DNA of 42,458 nucleotides. Source: JAAYZQ01 sp041300865. Lineage in GTDB: Bacteria; Chloroflexota; Anaerolineae; JAAYZQ01. Positions 1 to 8,995 of the stretch are shown in pieces. The notes below the pieces were generated by a model. It did no database searches. It was not told where the DNA came from and saw only the letters and a list, made by a program, of their open reading frames with translations. Each line of letters begins with the position of its first letter. Position 1 is the first letter of the stretch. A program made the position numbers and the translations under genes. The DNA lies in assembly GCA_041300865.1 (NCBI GenBank), contig JBFYTF010000146.1, forward strand, positions 1-42,458, written 5' to 3'.

Positions 1-205
1 AAGATCTATAGAACGCGGCGGTGCCGATTTGGCGCTTTTGCTCGCGTAGTCACTCAAAGAAAACGGTAAGCCTGATAACAAGGCGCCTACTCGCATCTGT
101 TACCAAACTTCGAACAGTCACATCACTTTTCAGCAGAGCCGTAGTACCTGTTCTTGGCCTTGGCACCTGGGGGCAGGCCCAACCGCAACCTTTGCCGCCC
201 GGTTA

Positions 206-234
206 TTTCAATATGGCATGATCTGTGGTATAAT
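206..234 (+). promoter_or_regulatory. Predicted sigma-70-type promoter of the histidine kinase operon
   Basis: A perfect -10 hexamer TATAAT lies at 229-234. A weak -35, TTTCAA, lies at 206-211 with a 17-bp spacer. Transcription would begin near 241, which supports the ATG at 268 as the kinase start and excludes the upstream in-frame ATG at 154. No convincing gene was seen in 1-205. Confidence 0.5.
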
Positions 235-267
235 GAGCAAGAGCAACAGGCCGGCGGGAAAAACAAG

Positions 268-2406
268 ATGAGCTGCAAAGAGACGGGCTCAACCGAGTTG
301 AATAGTGTACTGCTCAGCCTTGTCGACCGCCTCAATGGGGAGGCCGGATTTCAGGCCGCGGTCCGCTGCCTCGTAGAGGAGGCGGCCGGGTTGTTGCCCT
401 GCGATGGCACAGCAGCCATGTGGCTCGACGGGGAACGGCTGGAAGTTCTGGCCGTACACGGCACCACGGCCCCCCTGCAAGGGCTGGCTTTGCCGGCGGG
501 CCAGATCGGCATAGCCCGGGTCGCCCTTGACAGCGGCCGGCCGGCACTAGTGGATGACACCAGCCTCGATCCCGCGTGGCAGGAGGTGCCCGGCGAGGAG
601 CTTGTGCGGACCTGGCTGGGGGTGCCGCTCATTGCGGGCGAATGGACCCTGGGGCTGCTGGAGTGGACCGCCCTGGCGCCCGACGCCTTTCGCGAGGAGC
701 ACGCCTCGCTGGCCGCCGAAGCTGCCCGCCATAGCGGCCCCATCCTGTACCGCTCCCAGTTGCTGGACGACGCTCTTCGCCGGCTGCGCGAGCAAGAAGC
801 CCCACACGTCCGGACCTCTGCCACCGGGCTTGACCTCGGAGCCGAGCTGCAACCTGTCGTCCGTGAGGCACTCGAGTTCGCCGAGGCCCGGCACGCCTTT
901 GTGTTTCTGTCAGTTCCGGGCAGCAGCCGCCTGCTGTGCGTTGCGGCTTCGGGCGAGCGCCGTGACCAGCTTCTCAAGGCGACTCTGCGGGGCGACGGTA
1001 CCTTGGGTGGATGGCGGGTGCCCATCGGCCACGCGGCGGAAGGGTTCGGCGCGGGCACGACGGATCGCGAGTTGATGCTGGGGCTCGGCATCAAGCACAC
1101 CCTAATCCTGCCGCTGCGTGTGGCGGGCGAGCAGGTGGGCATGTTGGGCGTCGGCGAGAACCGCCGGGGAGGTGGCTTTGGACGCGACACCATGCGCCTG
1201 ATGGCCCACCTCGTGAGCCAGGCCTCACTCGTCGTCGAAAGCATCTACCAGCAACAGCATACGCCCGATCCGTACGACTACGAGACGGTGTTCCGCGCTT
1301 CTCCCCTCGGCATCGCCGTCCTGTCGGTGACGGGCGACGTCCGCTTCTGCAACCCGGCCCTGGCAGCGCTCTTCTCCTGGTCAAGCCACAGCCTTGTCGG
1401 CCGCAACCTGGCCGAGCTGCTCGTGCCCGGCGATGAGCAGCACATCACCCGTGCGCTGGAAGAGGTGGCCATCAGTGGGTCGCGCCGCCAGGTCGACGCT
1501 CGCATTCGTTCCGAAGGGGGCGAGCATCGCCACCTGCGCTTCTCCCTCTCGCCGGCCGGTATACCCACCGGCGTAGCGGACAGCCTGGTGGCCATCATCG
1601 AAGACGTCACCCCACTCAAGATCTTGGAACGAGAGCGGGTTGAGCACCTGCGCCAGCTCCGGGAAAAGCACGAGCAGCTCCAGGAGCTGGACCAGCTCAA
1701 GTCCCGTTTTGTGTCCAATGTGTCCCACGAGCTGCGCACACCCCTGGCAGTCATCAAGCTGTACGCGACCCTCGCCCGCAAAGGTCGCCCTGAGAAGCGG
1801 CAGCACTACTTGCAGACCATCGAGCAAGAAACCCACCGCCTGGAAACAATGGTGGAGAACATTCTGGATCTGACGCGCATGGACCGCCAAGCGCTGCGGA
1901 TCAATCCCGAGCAGGTGGAGCCGGAAGAGATCATCGGCCAGATCCTACAGGTGTACCAGGAGAACGCCCAGAAGCGGGCGATTGAGCTGCGAAACCAGGT
2001 CCGTGGACCGTTGCCCGCCCTTTGGGCGGACAAGAACCACCTGATTCAGATGCTCACCAACCTGGTGGACAATGCTCTGAAGTACACCCCGCGAGGCGGC
2101 CAGGTCTGGGTGGCGGCGCGCGAGGTCGAGCCAGGCCCCGGCAACGCAAGGATCGTCGAGATCGCGGTGGGTGACACGGGCGTGGGAATTGCGGAAGAAG
2201 AACAGCAGCAGGTGTTTGAGCGCTTTTACCGGGGAAAGAACAACCTGCCCGGCTCGACGGGCACAGGACTGGGGCTGGCCATCGTCCGGGAGCTGATGGT
2301 TCAGCACGGCGGCGCGGTAACGCTCAAGAGCCGCCTGGGCGAAGGCAGTATCTTTGCCCTGGAGTTTCCGCTATACAGCGACCAGGGCGTCGCGGAAGAC
2401 GATTAG
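268..2406 (+). CDS. Sensor histidine kinase (GAF-GAF-PAS-HisKA-HATPase)
   Basis: This is a 712-residue soluble-looking sensor kinase. Two GAF-like domains lie at about residues 20-160 and 185-330, followed by a PAS domain (about 340-455) and a short coiled coil rich in Glu, Leu and Gln. The HisKA dimerisation domain carries the phospho-accepting His487 in 'SNVSHELRTPL'. The HATPase_c domain has an N box 'NLVDNALKYTP', a G1 box 'DTGVGI' and a G2 box 'GTGLGLAIV'. No membrane segment is visible, so it probably senses a cytosolic ligand or redox state through GAF/PAS; the ligand cannot be told. The ATG at 268 is chosen because a TATAAT box ends at 234. It is followed after 29 bp by a NarL-type regulator, its probable partner. 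Confidence 0.9.
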   Translation: MSCKETGSTELNSVLLSLVDRLNGEAGFQAAVRCLVEEAAGLLPCDGTAAMWLDGERLEVLAVHGTTAPLQGLALPAGQIGIARVALDSGRPALVDDTSLDPAWQEVPGEELVRTWLGVPLIAGEWTLGLLEWTALAPDAFREEHASLAAEAARHSGPILYRSQLLDDALRRLREQEAPHVRTSATGLDLGAELQPVVREALEFAEARHAFVFLSVPGSSRLLCVAASGERRDQLLKATLRGDGTLGGWRVPIGHAAEGFGAGTTDRELMLGLGIKHTLILPLRVAGEQVGMLGVGENRRGGGFGRDTMRLMAHLVSQASLVVESIYQQQHTPDPYDYETVFRASPLGIAVLSVTGDVRFCNPALAALFSWSSHSLVGRNLAELLVPGDEQHITRALEEVAISGSRRQVDARIRSEGGEHRHLRFSLSPAGIPTGVADSLVAIIEDVTPLKILERERVEHLRQLREKHEQLQELDQLKSRFVSNVSHELRTPLAVIKLYATLARKGRPEKRQHYLQTIEQETHRLETMVENILDLTRMDRQALRINPEQVEPEEIIGQILQVYQENAQKRAIELRNQVRGPLPALWADKNHLIQMLTNLVDNALKYTPRGGQVWVAAREVEPGPGNARIVEIAVGDTGVGIAEEEQQQVFERFYRGKNNLPGSTGTGLGLAIVRELMVQHGGAVTLKSRLGEGSIFALEFPLYSDQGVAEDD

Positions 2407-2435
2407 GACTGATGGGCGACAGGGGAGAGACGGCC

Positions 2436-3101
2436 ATGCGCGAGCTAAAACTGGTTATCGTGGACGACCATGCCATCTTTCGCGAGGGCCTGCGCGCCCT
2501 GCTGGACATGGAGGAGGATTTTCAGGTCATTGGCGAGGCCAGCCAGGGCGCCGAGGCCGTGGCCATGGTGCTCGAAGAGCCACCTGACGTGATCCTCCTC
2601 GACTTGCACCTTCCCGACGGCCTGGGCTCGGACTTTTGCCGTGAGCTGCTGCGCATCAGTCCAAAGTCCCGCGTCCTGATCCTCTCGGCCTACGACGACG
2701 ACCAGGAGATCAGCGCGGCCCTCATTGCCGGAGCCTCGGGCTATGTCCTCAAAACTGTGGGCGGCGAGCGCCTGGCGGAGAACATTCGCTCTATATCGCG
2801 GGGCGAAGTGCTGCTGGCGCCCTCAGTGGCGGCCAAGGTCGTGCGCCAGTTGAGCCGCCTGCGCGAAGAAGCCAGCAAGCAGGAAGAGGCTCTCGAGAGC
2901 CTGACGCCCCGAGAACGAGAGGTATTCTTCCTTGCCAGCCGGGGCCTGAGAAACTCGGAGATTGCCGCGGAGCTTTATCTCAGCGAGAAGACAATCAAGA
3001 CGCATCTGCGTAACATATACAACAAGCTTAGCCTGGCGAGCAAGGCCGAGCTGCGGCTCTTCGCGGTGCGCATGGGCCTGGTTCCCGACACAAAGCCGTA
3101 A
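2436..3101 (+). CDS. NarL/FixJ-family response regulator
   Basis: This is a 221-residue two-domain regulator. The receiver domain has the acidic pair Asp10/Asp11 in 'VIVDDHAIFREGL', the phospho-acceptor Asp56 in 'VILLDLHLPDG' and the conserved Lys in 'GYVLKTVGG'. The C-terminal LuxR-type HTH begins at 'LTPREREVFFLASRGL' and includes the recognition-helix motif 'SEKTIKTHLRNIYNKL'. It lies directly after the histidine kinase and is presumably phosphorylated by it. The start at 2436 has AGGGGAG eight bases upstream; an earlier in-frame ATG at 2412 lacks a good ribosome binding site. Its target genes are not known. Confidence 0.9.
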   Translation: MRELKLVIVDDHAIFREGLRALLDMEEDFQVIGEASQGAEAVAMVLEEPPDVILLDLHLPDGLGSDFCRELLRISPKSRVLILSAYDDDQEISAALIAGASGYVLKTVGGERLAENIRSISRGEVLLAPSVAAKVVRQLSRLREEASKQEEALESLTPREREVFFLASRGLRNSEIAAELYLSEKTIKTHLRNIYNKLSLASKAELRLFAVRMGLVPDTKP

Positions 3102-3102
3102 C

Positions 3103-3122
3103 GCGGCGCAGTAAAGCGCCGC
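3103..3122 (+). terminator. GC-rich hairpin just after the response regulator
   Basis: A perfect 7-bp inverted repeat GCGGCGC/GCGCCGC with a 6-nt AT-rich loop starts one base after the stop codon. There is no U-tract, so this is at best a non-canonical terminator or transcript-stabilising hairpin. Confidence 0.4.
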
Positions 3123-3274
3123 ACGCCGTCTCGCCCCTGCACAGGTCGTCCCCTCGCCCTGGTACTGTGTGCCGTACCCCACGGGCTCACAAAACTACGT
3201 CCCTACGTCATCCCGGGGGGCCTCGCGCTTCACAATCCTGCCCCGCCACAATCTCATTGTGCCCACGGCCAGCG

Positions 3275-4204
3275 TCAAGCGGCTCCGCTCGCGCTCGGCG
3301 CCAGGGCGGCATACACCGCCCAGTGCACCGGCGTGGGCACAGCAAGCTCGCGGCCGTAACGCACCACCGTGCCGCTCATGGCTTCCAGCTCCAGGCGCCG
3401 CCCGGCTTCGAGGTCAGCCAGCATGGAGGGTTTGGTACCGGGGCGAAAGCCCGCCGTGATCTGTAGGGCGCGGCCGGCGGCGTCCGCCGGCAGGTCGACC
3501 TCCCTTGCCCGGGCCAAGGTCTCGATCTCGCCCAACGCTTCGGTGTACAACTGACGTGTTTGTGGTATGCGGAGCACCGCATCCATGGGCTGCCGGGCCA
3601 GGCAGCAGATCCCACCGATGGACGCGATAAAGAGAAACTTTTCCCAGAGGGCGACGTCGATCTGCCGCGTTAGGGTCACCTCTGCTCCGGCCGCAGCCAG
3701 CACGTCTCGCACGGCCTCAGCCCTGGCACTGGTGGTGCCGTCGCGCTCACCCAGGGTGATTCGGCGCAGGGGGCTCACCTGGCGGACGACGCCCGGGGCC
3801 ACAACGCCGGACGAAATGTGTGTCAACCCACCCAGGACCCGCTCGTCGCCCAGCGCCGAGGCCAGGCGCTCGGCGGCATCCAGACCGTTAAGCAGGGGCA
3901 GCACCGCCGTCGCCGGCCCGACAAGGGGTATGGCTGCCCTCGCGGCGGCATCCAGGTCGTAGGTCTTGACGGCCACGAGCACCAGATCCACGGTTCCCAC
4001 CTCGCCGGGGTCGCCGGTGGCCTGCACCTTTTCCAGGCTTATATCGCCGTGCATGCTGTAGACTTGCAGGCCGCGTTCTCGCAGAGCGGCCAGGTGGGCG
4101 CCGCGTGCGATAAAGGTCACGTCATTGCCGCTGCCGGCCAGCAGGGCTCCGTAATAGCCTCCCACGCCCCCTGATCCCAAGATGGCGATTCTCATCCCCG
4201 CCAT
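3275..4204 (-). CDS. panE: Ketopantoate reductase (2-dehydropantoate 2-reductase) family protein
   Basis: The 309-residue protein begins with a Rossmann nucleotide-binding motif 'ILGSGGVGGYYG', typical of PanE/ApbA NADPH-dependent reductases. Family landmarks include 'VLVAVKTYD', 'LLNGLDAAERLAS', the catalytic-Lys region 'ALWEKFLFIA' and the C-terminal 'PSMLADLEAGRRLELE' segment. PanE reduces 2-dehydropantoate to pantoate for coenzyme A synthesis. Many paralogues act on other 2-oxo acids, so the substrate is uncertain here. It lies 30 bp downstream of a dihydropyrimidinase gene and is probably cotranscribed with it, so a role in nitrogen or pyrimidine-type catabolism is also possible. GGAGG sits ahead of the ATG at 4204; a second in-frame ATG at 4195 is possible. 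Confidence 0.85.
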   Translation of the reverse strand: MAGMRIAILGSGGVGGYYGALLAGSGNDVTFIARGAHLAALRERGLQVYSMHGDISLEKVQATGDPGEVGTVDLVLVAVKTYDLDAAARAAIPLVGPATAVLPLLNGLDAAERLASALGDERVLGGLTHISSGVVAPGVVRQVSPLRRITLGERDGTTSARAEAVRDVLAAAGAEVTLTRQIDVALWEKFLFIASIGGICCLARQPMDAVLRIPQTRQLYTEALGEIETLARAREVDLPADAAGRALQITAGFRPGTKPSMLADLEAGRRLELEAMSGTVVRYGRELAVPTPVHWAVYAALAPSASGAA

Positions 4205-4234
4205 GGCGATTCTCCTCCGTGTGCAGGTCGCGGT

Positions 4235-5602
4235 CTACAGAGGCGCGCTGGCGACATAGCGGCCGCGCCCCGGCTTGCCCAGGAACTGGCCGTCGTGCAC
4301 GATCACTTCGCCCCGGGAGATCACGGTGACCGGATAACCCCGCACCTCCCAGCCCTCGTAGGGGGTATAATCCACGTTCTGGTGGAGCGCGTGGTGCGCC
4401 AGGACCACCGTCTTCTCTGGGTCAAAGAGGACGACGTCGGCGTCGGCGCCCACGGCCAGGCTGCCCTTGCGTGGGGCCAGGCCAAATCGCCGGGCCGGCG
4501 CGGTGCAGCATACCTCCACCCAGCGCGACGGCGTCAAGTGCCCGGGCCGCACCCCGTAGGTGTACATCAGCGCCAGGCGGGTCTCGACTCCAGGCGCGCC
4601 GCCGGGAATCCGGCTAAAGTTGTCGCGGCCGCGCACCTTTTGGGTCTCGAAGAAGAAGGGGCAGTGGTCGGTAGCGACGGTATCGATCTCGCCTGCTCCC
4701 AGCCCCGCCCACAGCGCACCGCGGTCGGCAGCCGTCCGCGGCGGGGGAGCCAGCACAAACTTGGCGGCTTCAAAACCGGGCTGGCGGTACACGCTTTCGT
4801 CCAACAGCAGGTACTGCGGGCAGGTCTCCACCCAGACCGTTTGGCCGCGCCCCCGGGCCGCCCGCACCTCCTCCAGCCCCAGGGCACACGAGAGGTGCGC
4901 CACGACCAGGGGTGTGCCGGTCACGTGGGCCAGGGCCAGGAGCCTATGGATGGCTTCCGCCTCCATGACGTCCGGCCGCGTAAGCGGGTGGTTCTCGGGA
5001 CCTGTCCGCCCCGCGGCTAACGCCTGGGTCACGAGGTAGTCGATGGCGTAATGGTTTTCGGCGTGGACCAGGGCCCGACCGCCGTGCTTCCTCAGCCTGG
5101 CCAGGACGCGCAGCAGCCCGCCGTCGTCCAGGCGCAGCTTGTCGTAAGCCATGTAGAGCTTGTACGTGGCTGAACCGGCGGCGATAACGTCGGCTACCTG
5201 TGCCAGCGTCTCGTCGCGGGCGTCGGAGAGTGTCATGTGCAGGCCATAGTCGATGGCTACCTTGCCGTCGGCCTCGGCCCGGCGCGCCAGAAGGGCGTCT
5301 ACCAGGCCCTGACGCGGCATGGGCTCGACAAAGTCGAGGATGGTCGTCGTGCCGCCGTAGGCCGCGGCGCGCGTGCCCGTAGCAAAGTCATCGCTGGAAC
5401 AGAACTCGCCGACCGGCATCTGGAGGTGCACGTGCTCGTCCACGGCGCCTGGCAGGACCAGCAGGCCCTGGGCGTCGATCGTCTCGGCGCCCCGCAGGCC
5501 GGCACCAAGGGCCGCAATCCGACCGCCCGCGATGCCCAGGTCCCCGGCGGCCACGGCCTCGGCCGTGACGAGAGTGCCGTTGGCGATAACCATGTCCAGC
5601 AT
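4235..5602 (-). CDS. hydA: Dihydropyrimidinase / D-hydantoinase family amidohydrolase
   Basis: This is a 455-residue cyclic amidohydrolase with a complete binuclear metal site: His57 and His59 in 'DEHVHL', the carbamylated Lys148 in 'TYKLYMAYD', His180 in 'RALVHAENH', His236 in 'VVAHLS' and Asp312 in 'VATDHCPF'. Enzymes of this class open the ring of dihydropyrimidines or 5-substituted hydantoins. The 'GAVDEHVHLQMPVG' segment and overall length fit the hydantoinase/dihydropyrimidinase group better than dihydroorotase. It is the first gene of a two-gene minus-strand operon with a PanE-like reductase and has its own strong promoter at 5625-5653. A GGGGGAGG ribosome site precedes the ATG at 5602. 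Confidence 0.9.
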   Translation of the reverse strand: MLDMVIANGTLVTAEAVAAGDLGIAGGRIAALGAGLRGAETIDAQGLLVLPGAVDEHVHLQMPVGEFCSSDDFATGTRAAAYGGTTTILDFVEPMPRQGLVDALLARRAEADGKVAIDYGLHMTLSDARDETLAQVADVIAAGSATYKLYMAYDKLRLDDGGLLRVLARLRKHGGRALVHAENHYAIDYLVTQALAAGRTGPENHPLTRPDVMEAEAIHRLLALAHVTGTPLVVAHLSCALGLEEVRAARGRGQTVWVETCPQYLLLDESVYRQPGFEAAKFVLAPPPRTAADRGALWAGLGAGEIDTVATDHCPFFFETQKVRGRDNFSRIPGGAPGVETRLALMYTYGVRPGHLTPSRWVEVCCTAPARRFGLAPRKGSLAVGADADVVLFDPEKTVVLAHHALHQNVDYTPYEGWEVRGYPVTVISRGEVIVHDGQFLGKPGRGRYVASAPL

Positions 5603-5624
5603 GCTCTTTGCCTCCCCCGTGGCT

Positions 5625-5653
5625 ACTATACCTCAGGACTCCCAGGCTGTCAA
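5625..5653 (-). promoter_or_regulatory. Strong sigma-70-type promoter of the hydantoinase operon
   Basis: On the minus strand, a perfect TTGACA (-35; plus coordinates 5648-5653) and TATAGT (-10; 5625-5630) are separated by 17 bp. The leader to the ATG at 5602 would be about 15 nt and contains the ribosome binding site. Confidence 0.75.
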
Positions 5654-5806
5654 CCAGATCCCGGCACGATCTGGCAGTTGACGGGTACACAAGCCTACAG
5701 ACGCAGCGGCCAAGCGTTGGTACTATGGCGGCGATGAGCCGACGCCAGCCAGGATCGCGTCGTTTCGAGGCCGGGCGCCTCTCGGTTGCTGCGGCGAAGG
5801 GACAAG

Positions 5807-5835
5807 TTGACATTAACTGGCGACTATGCTAGACT
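5807..5835 (+). promoter_or_regulatory. csoR-copZ-copA promoter
   Basis: A perfect TTGACA at 5807-5812 is separated by 17 bp from TAGACT at 5830-5835. The TG at 5827-5828 gives an extended -10. The predicted start site near 5842 falls at the edge of the C/G-tract palindrome at 5840-5865. Confidence 0.75.
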
Positions 5836-5839
5836 TCGG

Positions 5840-5865
5840 TACCCCCCTCCCCCGGGGGGAGGGGG
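5840..5865 (+). promoter_or_regulatory. Probable CsoR operator (C-tract/G-tract palindrome)
   Basis: The sequence from 5840 reads TACCCCCCTCCCCC followed by GGGGGGAGGGGG, a near-perfect palindrome of C and G tracts over the predicted transcription start. CsoR-family repressors bind operators built of such C/G tracts, usually flanked by TA. Autorepression that is relieved by Cu(I) is the likely logic; this is inference from position and sequence style. Confidence 0.6.
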
Positions 5866-5879
5866 CCGAGGGACAAGAT

Positions 5880-6158
5880 ATGAGTGACGAATTTAGGGTG
5901 AGCATCGTCAACCGCTTGAAGAGCATCGAAGGCCACGTGCGTGGCATTCAGCGCATGCTGGAAGAGGGTGCTTACTGCGTCGACATCATAAATCAGAACT
6001 TGGCGGTGCAGCATGCCCTGGAGAAGGTGAACAGGCTCATCCTCGAGCAACACCTTCATACCTGCGTAACTACTGCCATCCGCGGCGACGACTTGGCCGA
6101 GCGCGAGCGGGTCATCAACGAGATTCTGTCCGTGTTCGAGACCACAGGCAAGATGTAA
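5880..6158 (+). CDS. csoR: CsoR-type copper-sensing transcriptional repressor
   Basis: This is a 92-residue all-helical regulator of the CsoR/RcnR family. The three Cu(I) ligands of true CsoR proteins are all present: Cys33 in 'EEGAYCVDI', His58 and Cys62 in 'LEQHLHTCV'. This pattern argues against the persulfide-sensing CstR subgroup, which lacks the His, and against RcnR/FrmR. It is expected to block transcription of its own operon in the apo form and release on Cu(I) binding. It heads a csoR-copZ-copA operon with a palindromic C/G-tract operator upstream. The ATG at 5880 has GAGGGA six bases before it; an earlier in-frame ATG at 5826 overlaps the promoter and is rejected. Confidence 0.92.
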   Translation: MSDEFRVSIVNRLKSIEGHVRGIQRMLEEGAYCVDIINQNLAVQHALEKVNRLILEQHLHTCVTTAIRGDDLAERERVINEILSVFETTGKM

Positions 6159-6179
6159 GATCTGAGAAGGAGATTTTCT

Positions 6180-6383
6180 ATGAAGACCGTGACACTGAGC
6201 ATTCCTGGTATCAGCTGCAATCACTGCATCATGACCGTCAAGAGAGAGGCGGGATATGTAGAGGGTGCCGAGTTTGTGACGGGCGACATCGAAGGCAAAA
6301 CGGCCACGTTCCAGGTCAAGGACGACGAAGCGTTGTCCTCGTTGAAAAAGACGCTAGCTGAGGCCGGCTATCCGCCCGCATGA
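6180..6383 (+). CDS. copZ: CopZ-like copper chaperone (HMA domain)
   Basis: This is a 67-residue single heavy-metal-associated domain with the metal site Cys13-Asn-His-Cys16 in 'GISCNHC'. The usual motif is MxCxxC; here Ile replaces Met and His lies between the cysteines. Such chaperones carry Cu(I) to the P-type ATPase in the cytosol. The central region is more acidic and less typical than in Enterococcus or Bacillus CopZ. It has a strong AGAAGGAGA ribosome site and overlaps the start of copA by four bases, indicating translational coupling. Confidence 0.88.
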   Translation: MKTVTLSIPGISCNHCIMTVKREAGYVEGAEFVTGDIEGKTATFQVKDDEALSSLKKTLAEAGYPPA

Positions 6384-8902
6384 TGGACAAGAAGCGAATT
6401 AGCCTGCCCGTGACGGGCATGACCTGCGCCAACTGCTCCCTGACCATCGAGCGTAACCTCCGGCGGCTCGAGGGTGTGGATGAGGCGACGGTCAACTTGG
6501 CCACGGAAAGGGCGGCAGTAACCTACGATCCGGGCGTCGTCAAAGAGGCTGATTTTCTTGCGCTCATCCGGGACATCGGGTATGATGTGGCGACGGCCAA
6601 GGTTGATCTGCCCGTCACCGGCATGACGTGTGCCAACTGCCTGGCGACCATCGAGCGAACTCTGAAGCGCATGGATGGCGTCGTGGCAGCCAACGTGAAC
6701 CTGGCCAACGAGCGTGCCCACGTGGAGTACTTGCCGGGTGTCACTAGCCTGGCGGCCATCCAGGGCGCGATTCGCGACGCGGGCTATGATGTCGTCGTGG
6801 CCGGCGAAGGCGAGGACGTCGAGGACGTGGAGCGGGCGGCGCGCGAGGCCGAGGTTCGGGATCAGACGCGCAAATTCTGGGTCGGCCTGGCCTTCTCCCT
6901 GCCGCTCTTTCTGCTGAGCATGGCCCGCGACCTGGGACTGCTGGGCATGTGGGCGCATCAGCCCTGGGTGAACTGGCTCTTTTTCGCCATGGCCACGCCG
7001 GTCCAATTCTACGTCGGTTGGGACTATTACGTCGGCGGCTACAAAAGCCTGCGGGCGGGCTCGGCGAATATGGATGTCCTGGTCGCCATGGGCTCATCCG
7101 CGGCGTACTTTTACAGCGTGGCGGTCCTGCTCTTTCCCGCCATGGGAGATCACGTCTACTTCGAGACGTCAGCCCTGATCATCACCCTGATCAAGCTGGG
7201 CAAGGTGCTCGAGGCGCGGGCCAAGGGCCGCACCTCGGAGGCCATCAAAAAGCTGATGGGCCTCCGGCCAAAAACGGCTCGCGTCATCCGTCCCGGCAGC
7301 GAGGCCGAGATCGAAGTGCTCGTGGAAGCTGTGTCCCTTGGCGACCTGGTGGTCGTCCGGCCCGGAGAGCGGATGCCGGTGGACGGCGTAGTGGTGGAGG
7401 GGCGCTCCGCTGTCGACGAGTCGATGCTCACCGGCGAGAGCCTGCCGGTGGACAAGAAGCCCGGTGACGAGATCATCGGCGGCACTATTAACAAACAAGG
7501 CCTGATCAAGTTCGAGGCGACGCGAGTCGGGGCCCAAACAGCCCTGGCGCAGATCATCCGCCTCGTCGAGGAAGCGCAAGGCTCGAAGGCGCCCATTCAG
7601 CGCCTGGCCGATCGCGTTTCGGCGGTCTTTGTGCCCATCGTCATCGCCATCGCCGCCGCGACGTTCCTGGCCTGGTTCTTTATCGGGGACGTGGGCTTTA
7701 CGCAGAGCATGATCTACATGGTCGCCGTGCTCGTGATCGCCTGTCCCTGTGCCTTGGGGTTGGCGACGCCGACGGCCATCATGGTCGGCACGGGCAAAGG
7801 GGCAGAGCTCGGCATTCTGTTCAAGAACAGCGAGGCTCTGGAGCGAGCCCACGAGCTGACGACTGTGGTCCTGGACAAGACGGGGACCATCACCCGCGGC
7901 GAGCCATCCGTCACCGACGTGGAGGTCGCCGAGGTGGCGCTCGCGGCCGGCGGCCCGTCGCCCCTCGCTACCCCGGCGCAGGGCAAGATGGCGGAGCCGC
8001 GGCTGCTCGAGCTGGCAGCCTCAGCCGAGAGGGGCTCGGAGCACCCCCTGGGGCAGGCCATCGTCCGGGCGGCACGCGAGGCGGGCCTGACCCTGGCCGA
8101 GCCCGAGCGCTTCGAAGCCGTCGCCGGCAAGGGGATTGCAGCCACCATCGCGGGCCGCGAGGTGCTCGTCGGCACGAGGCGCCTTCTCGAGGACCGGGCC
8201 ATCGCCTTGAACGGGCTTGAAGATCCGCTGCGGCGGCTGGAAGAAGAAGCCAAGACGGCCATGCTGGTTGCCCACGATGGGCAGGCCATTGGAGTGGTGG
8301 CCGTGGCTGATACCCTGAAGGAAGGGTCGGTGGAGGCTATCCGCCGGCTGCAGGCGCTTGGTCTGGAAGTCGTCATGATTACCGGCGATAATCGCGCGAC
8401 GGCGGGCGCTGTCGCACGCCAGCTTGCCGAGTCCATGGACACCGAGACACCGGGACGGCCGCTGCGCGTCGTTGCCGAGGTCCTGCCGGGCGACAAGGCC
8501 GCCCAGGTGCGCGCCCTCCAGGAAGAGGGCCGGATCGTCGGCATGGTGGGCGACGGTATCAACGACGCACCCGCCCTGGCCCAGTCGGACGTAGGCATTG
8601 CCATTGGCACCGGGACCGACGTGGCCATGGCGGCTGCCGACGTGACGCTGATGAGCGGCGACCTGCGTGGTGTGGCGCGGGCCATTGCCCTCAGCCGGGC
8701 GACGATGCGCACCATCAAGCAGAATCTGTTCTGGGCCTTTTTCTACAACGTCATCCTGATTCCGCTGGCCGCCGGGGTCTTTTACCCCCTGTTGGGTTTG
8801 AGGCTGCACCCGGTGCTGGCCGCCGGCGCGATGGCATTTAGCAGTATCTTTGTGGTCAGCAACTCGCTGCGCCTGCGGGGAAAGCGCATCGACGAGAGTT
8901 GA
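6380..8902 (+). CDS. copA: Cu(I)-exporting P1B-type ATPase
   Basis: The 840-residue copper pump has two N-terminal HMA domains, each with MTCANC (Cys16/Cys19 and Cys84/Cys87). The transmembrane core carries the ion-path motif Cys455-Pro-Cys457 ('ACPCALGLATPTA'). Cytoplasmic motifs are 'LTGESLPV' in the actuator, the phosphorylated Asp499 in 'DKTGTIT', 'SEHPLG' in the nucleotide-binding domain and 'GDGINDAPAL' in the hinge. It exports Cu(I) using ATP. The start overlaps the copZ stop; either ATG at 6380 or 6383 is possible. No terminator is evident in the 93 bp before the following Sec-DsbA gene, so read-through transcription into it is possible. Confidence 0.96.
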   Translation: MMDKKRISLPVTGMTCANCSLTIERNLRRLEGVDEATVNLATERAAVTYDPGVVKEADFLALIRDIGYDVATAKVDLPVTGMTCANCLATIERTLKRMDGVVAANVNLANERAHVEYLPGVTSLAAIQGAIRDAGYDVVVAGEGEDVEDVERAAREAEVRDQTRKFWVGLAFSLPLFLLSMARDLGLLGMWAHQPWVNWLFFAMATPVQFYVGWDYYVGGYKSLRAGSANMDVLVAMGSSAAYFYSVAVLLFPAMGDHVYFETSALIITLIKLGKVLEARAKGRTSEAIKKLMGLRPKTARVIRPGSEAEIEVLVEAVSLGDLVVVRPGERMPVDGVVVEGRSAVDESMLTGESLPVDKKPGDEIIGGTINKQGLIKFEATRVGAQTALAQIIRLVEEAQGSKAPIQRLADRVSAVFVPIVIAIAAATFLAWFFIGDVGFTQSMIYMVAVLVIACPCALGLATPTAIMVGTGKGAELGILFKNSEALERAHELTTVVLDKTGTITRGEPSVTDVEVAEVALAAGGPSPLATPAQGKMAEPRLLELAASAERGSEHPLGQAIVRAAREAGLTLAEPERFEAVAGKGIAATIAGREVLVGTRRLLEDRAIALNGLEDPLRRLEEEAKTAMLVAHDGQAIGVVAVADTLKEGSVEAIRRLQALGLEVVMITGDNRATAGAVARQLAESMDTETPGRPLRVVAEVLPGDKAAQVRALQEEGRIVGMVGDGINDAPALAQSDVGIAIGTGTDVAMAAADVTLMSGDLRGVARAIALSRATMRTIKQNLFWAFFYNVILIPLAAGVFYPLLGLRLHPVLAAGAMAFSSIFVVSNSLRLRGKRIDES

Positions 8903-8995
8903 CGATCTGGCGAAGGACACCCCAACCGGCCTGCTCGTGTGGCCCTGGCGGGGAGCAGTGAAGCTGGTACCCAATTCTGGTGTGAGAGGAAATTG

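Noticed and set aside
21..221. Short open frame at the left edge
   Set aside because: It has no ribosome site and no recognisable sequence, and it overlaps the predicted promoter of the kinase gene.
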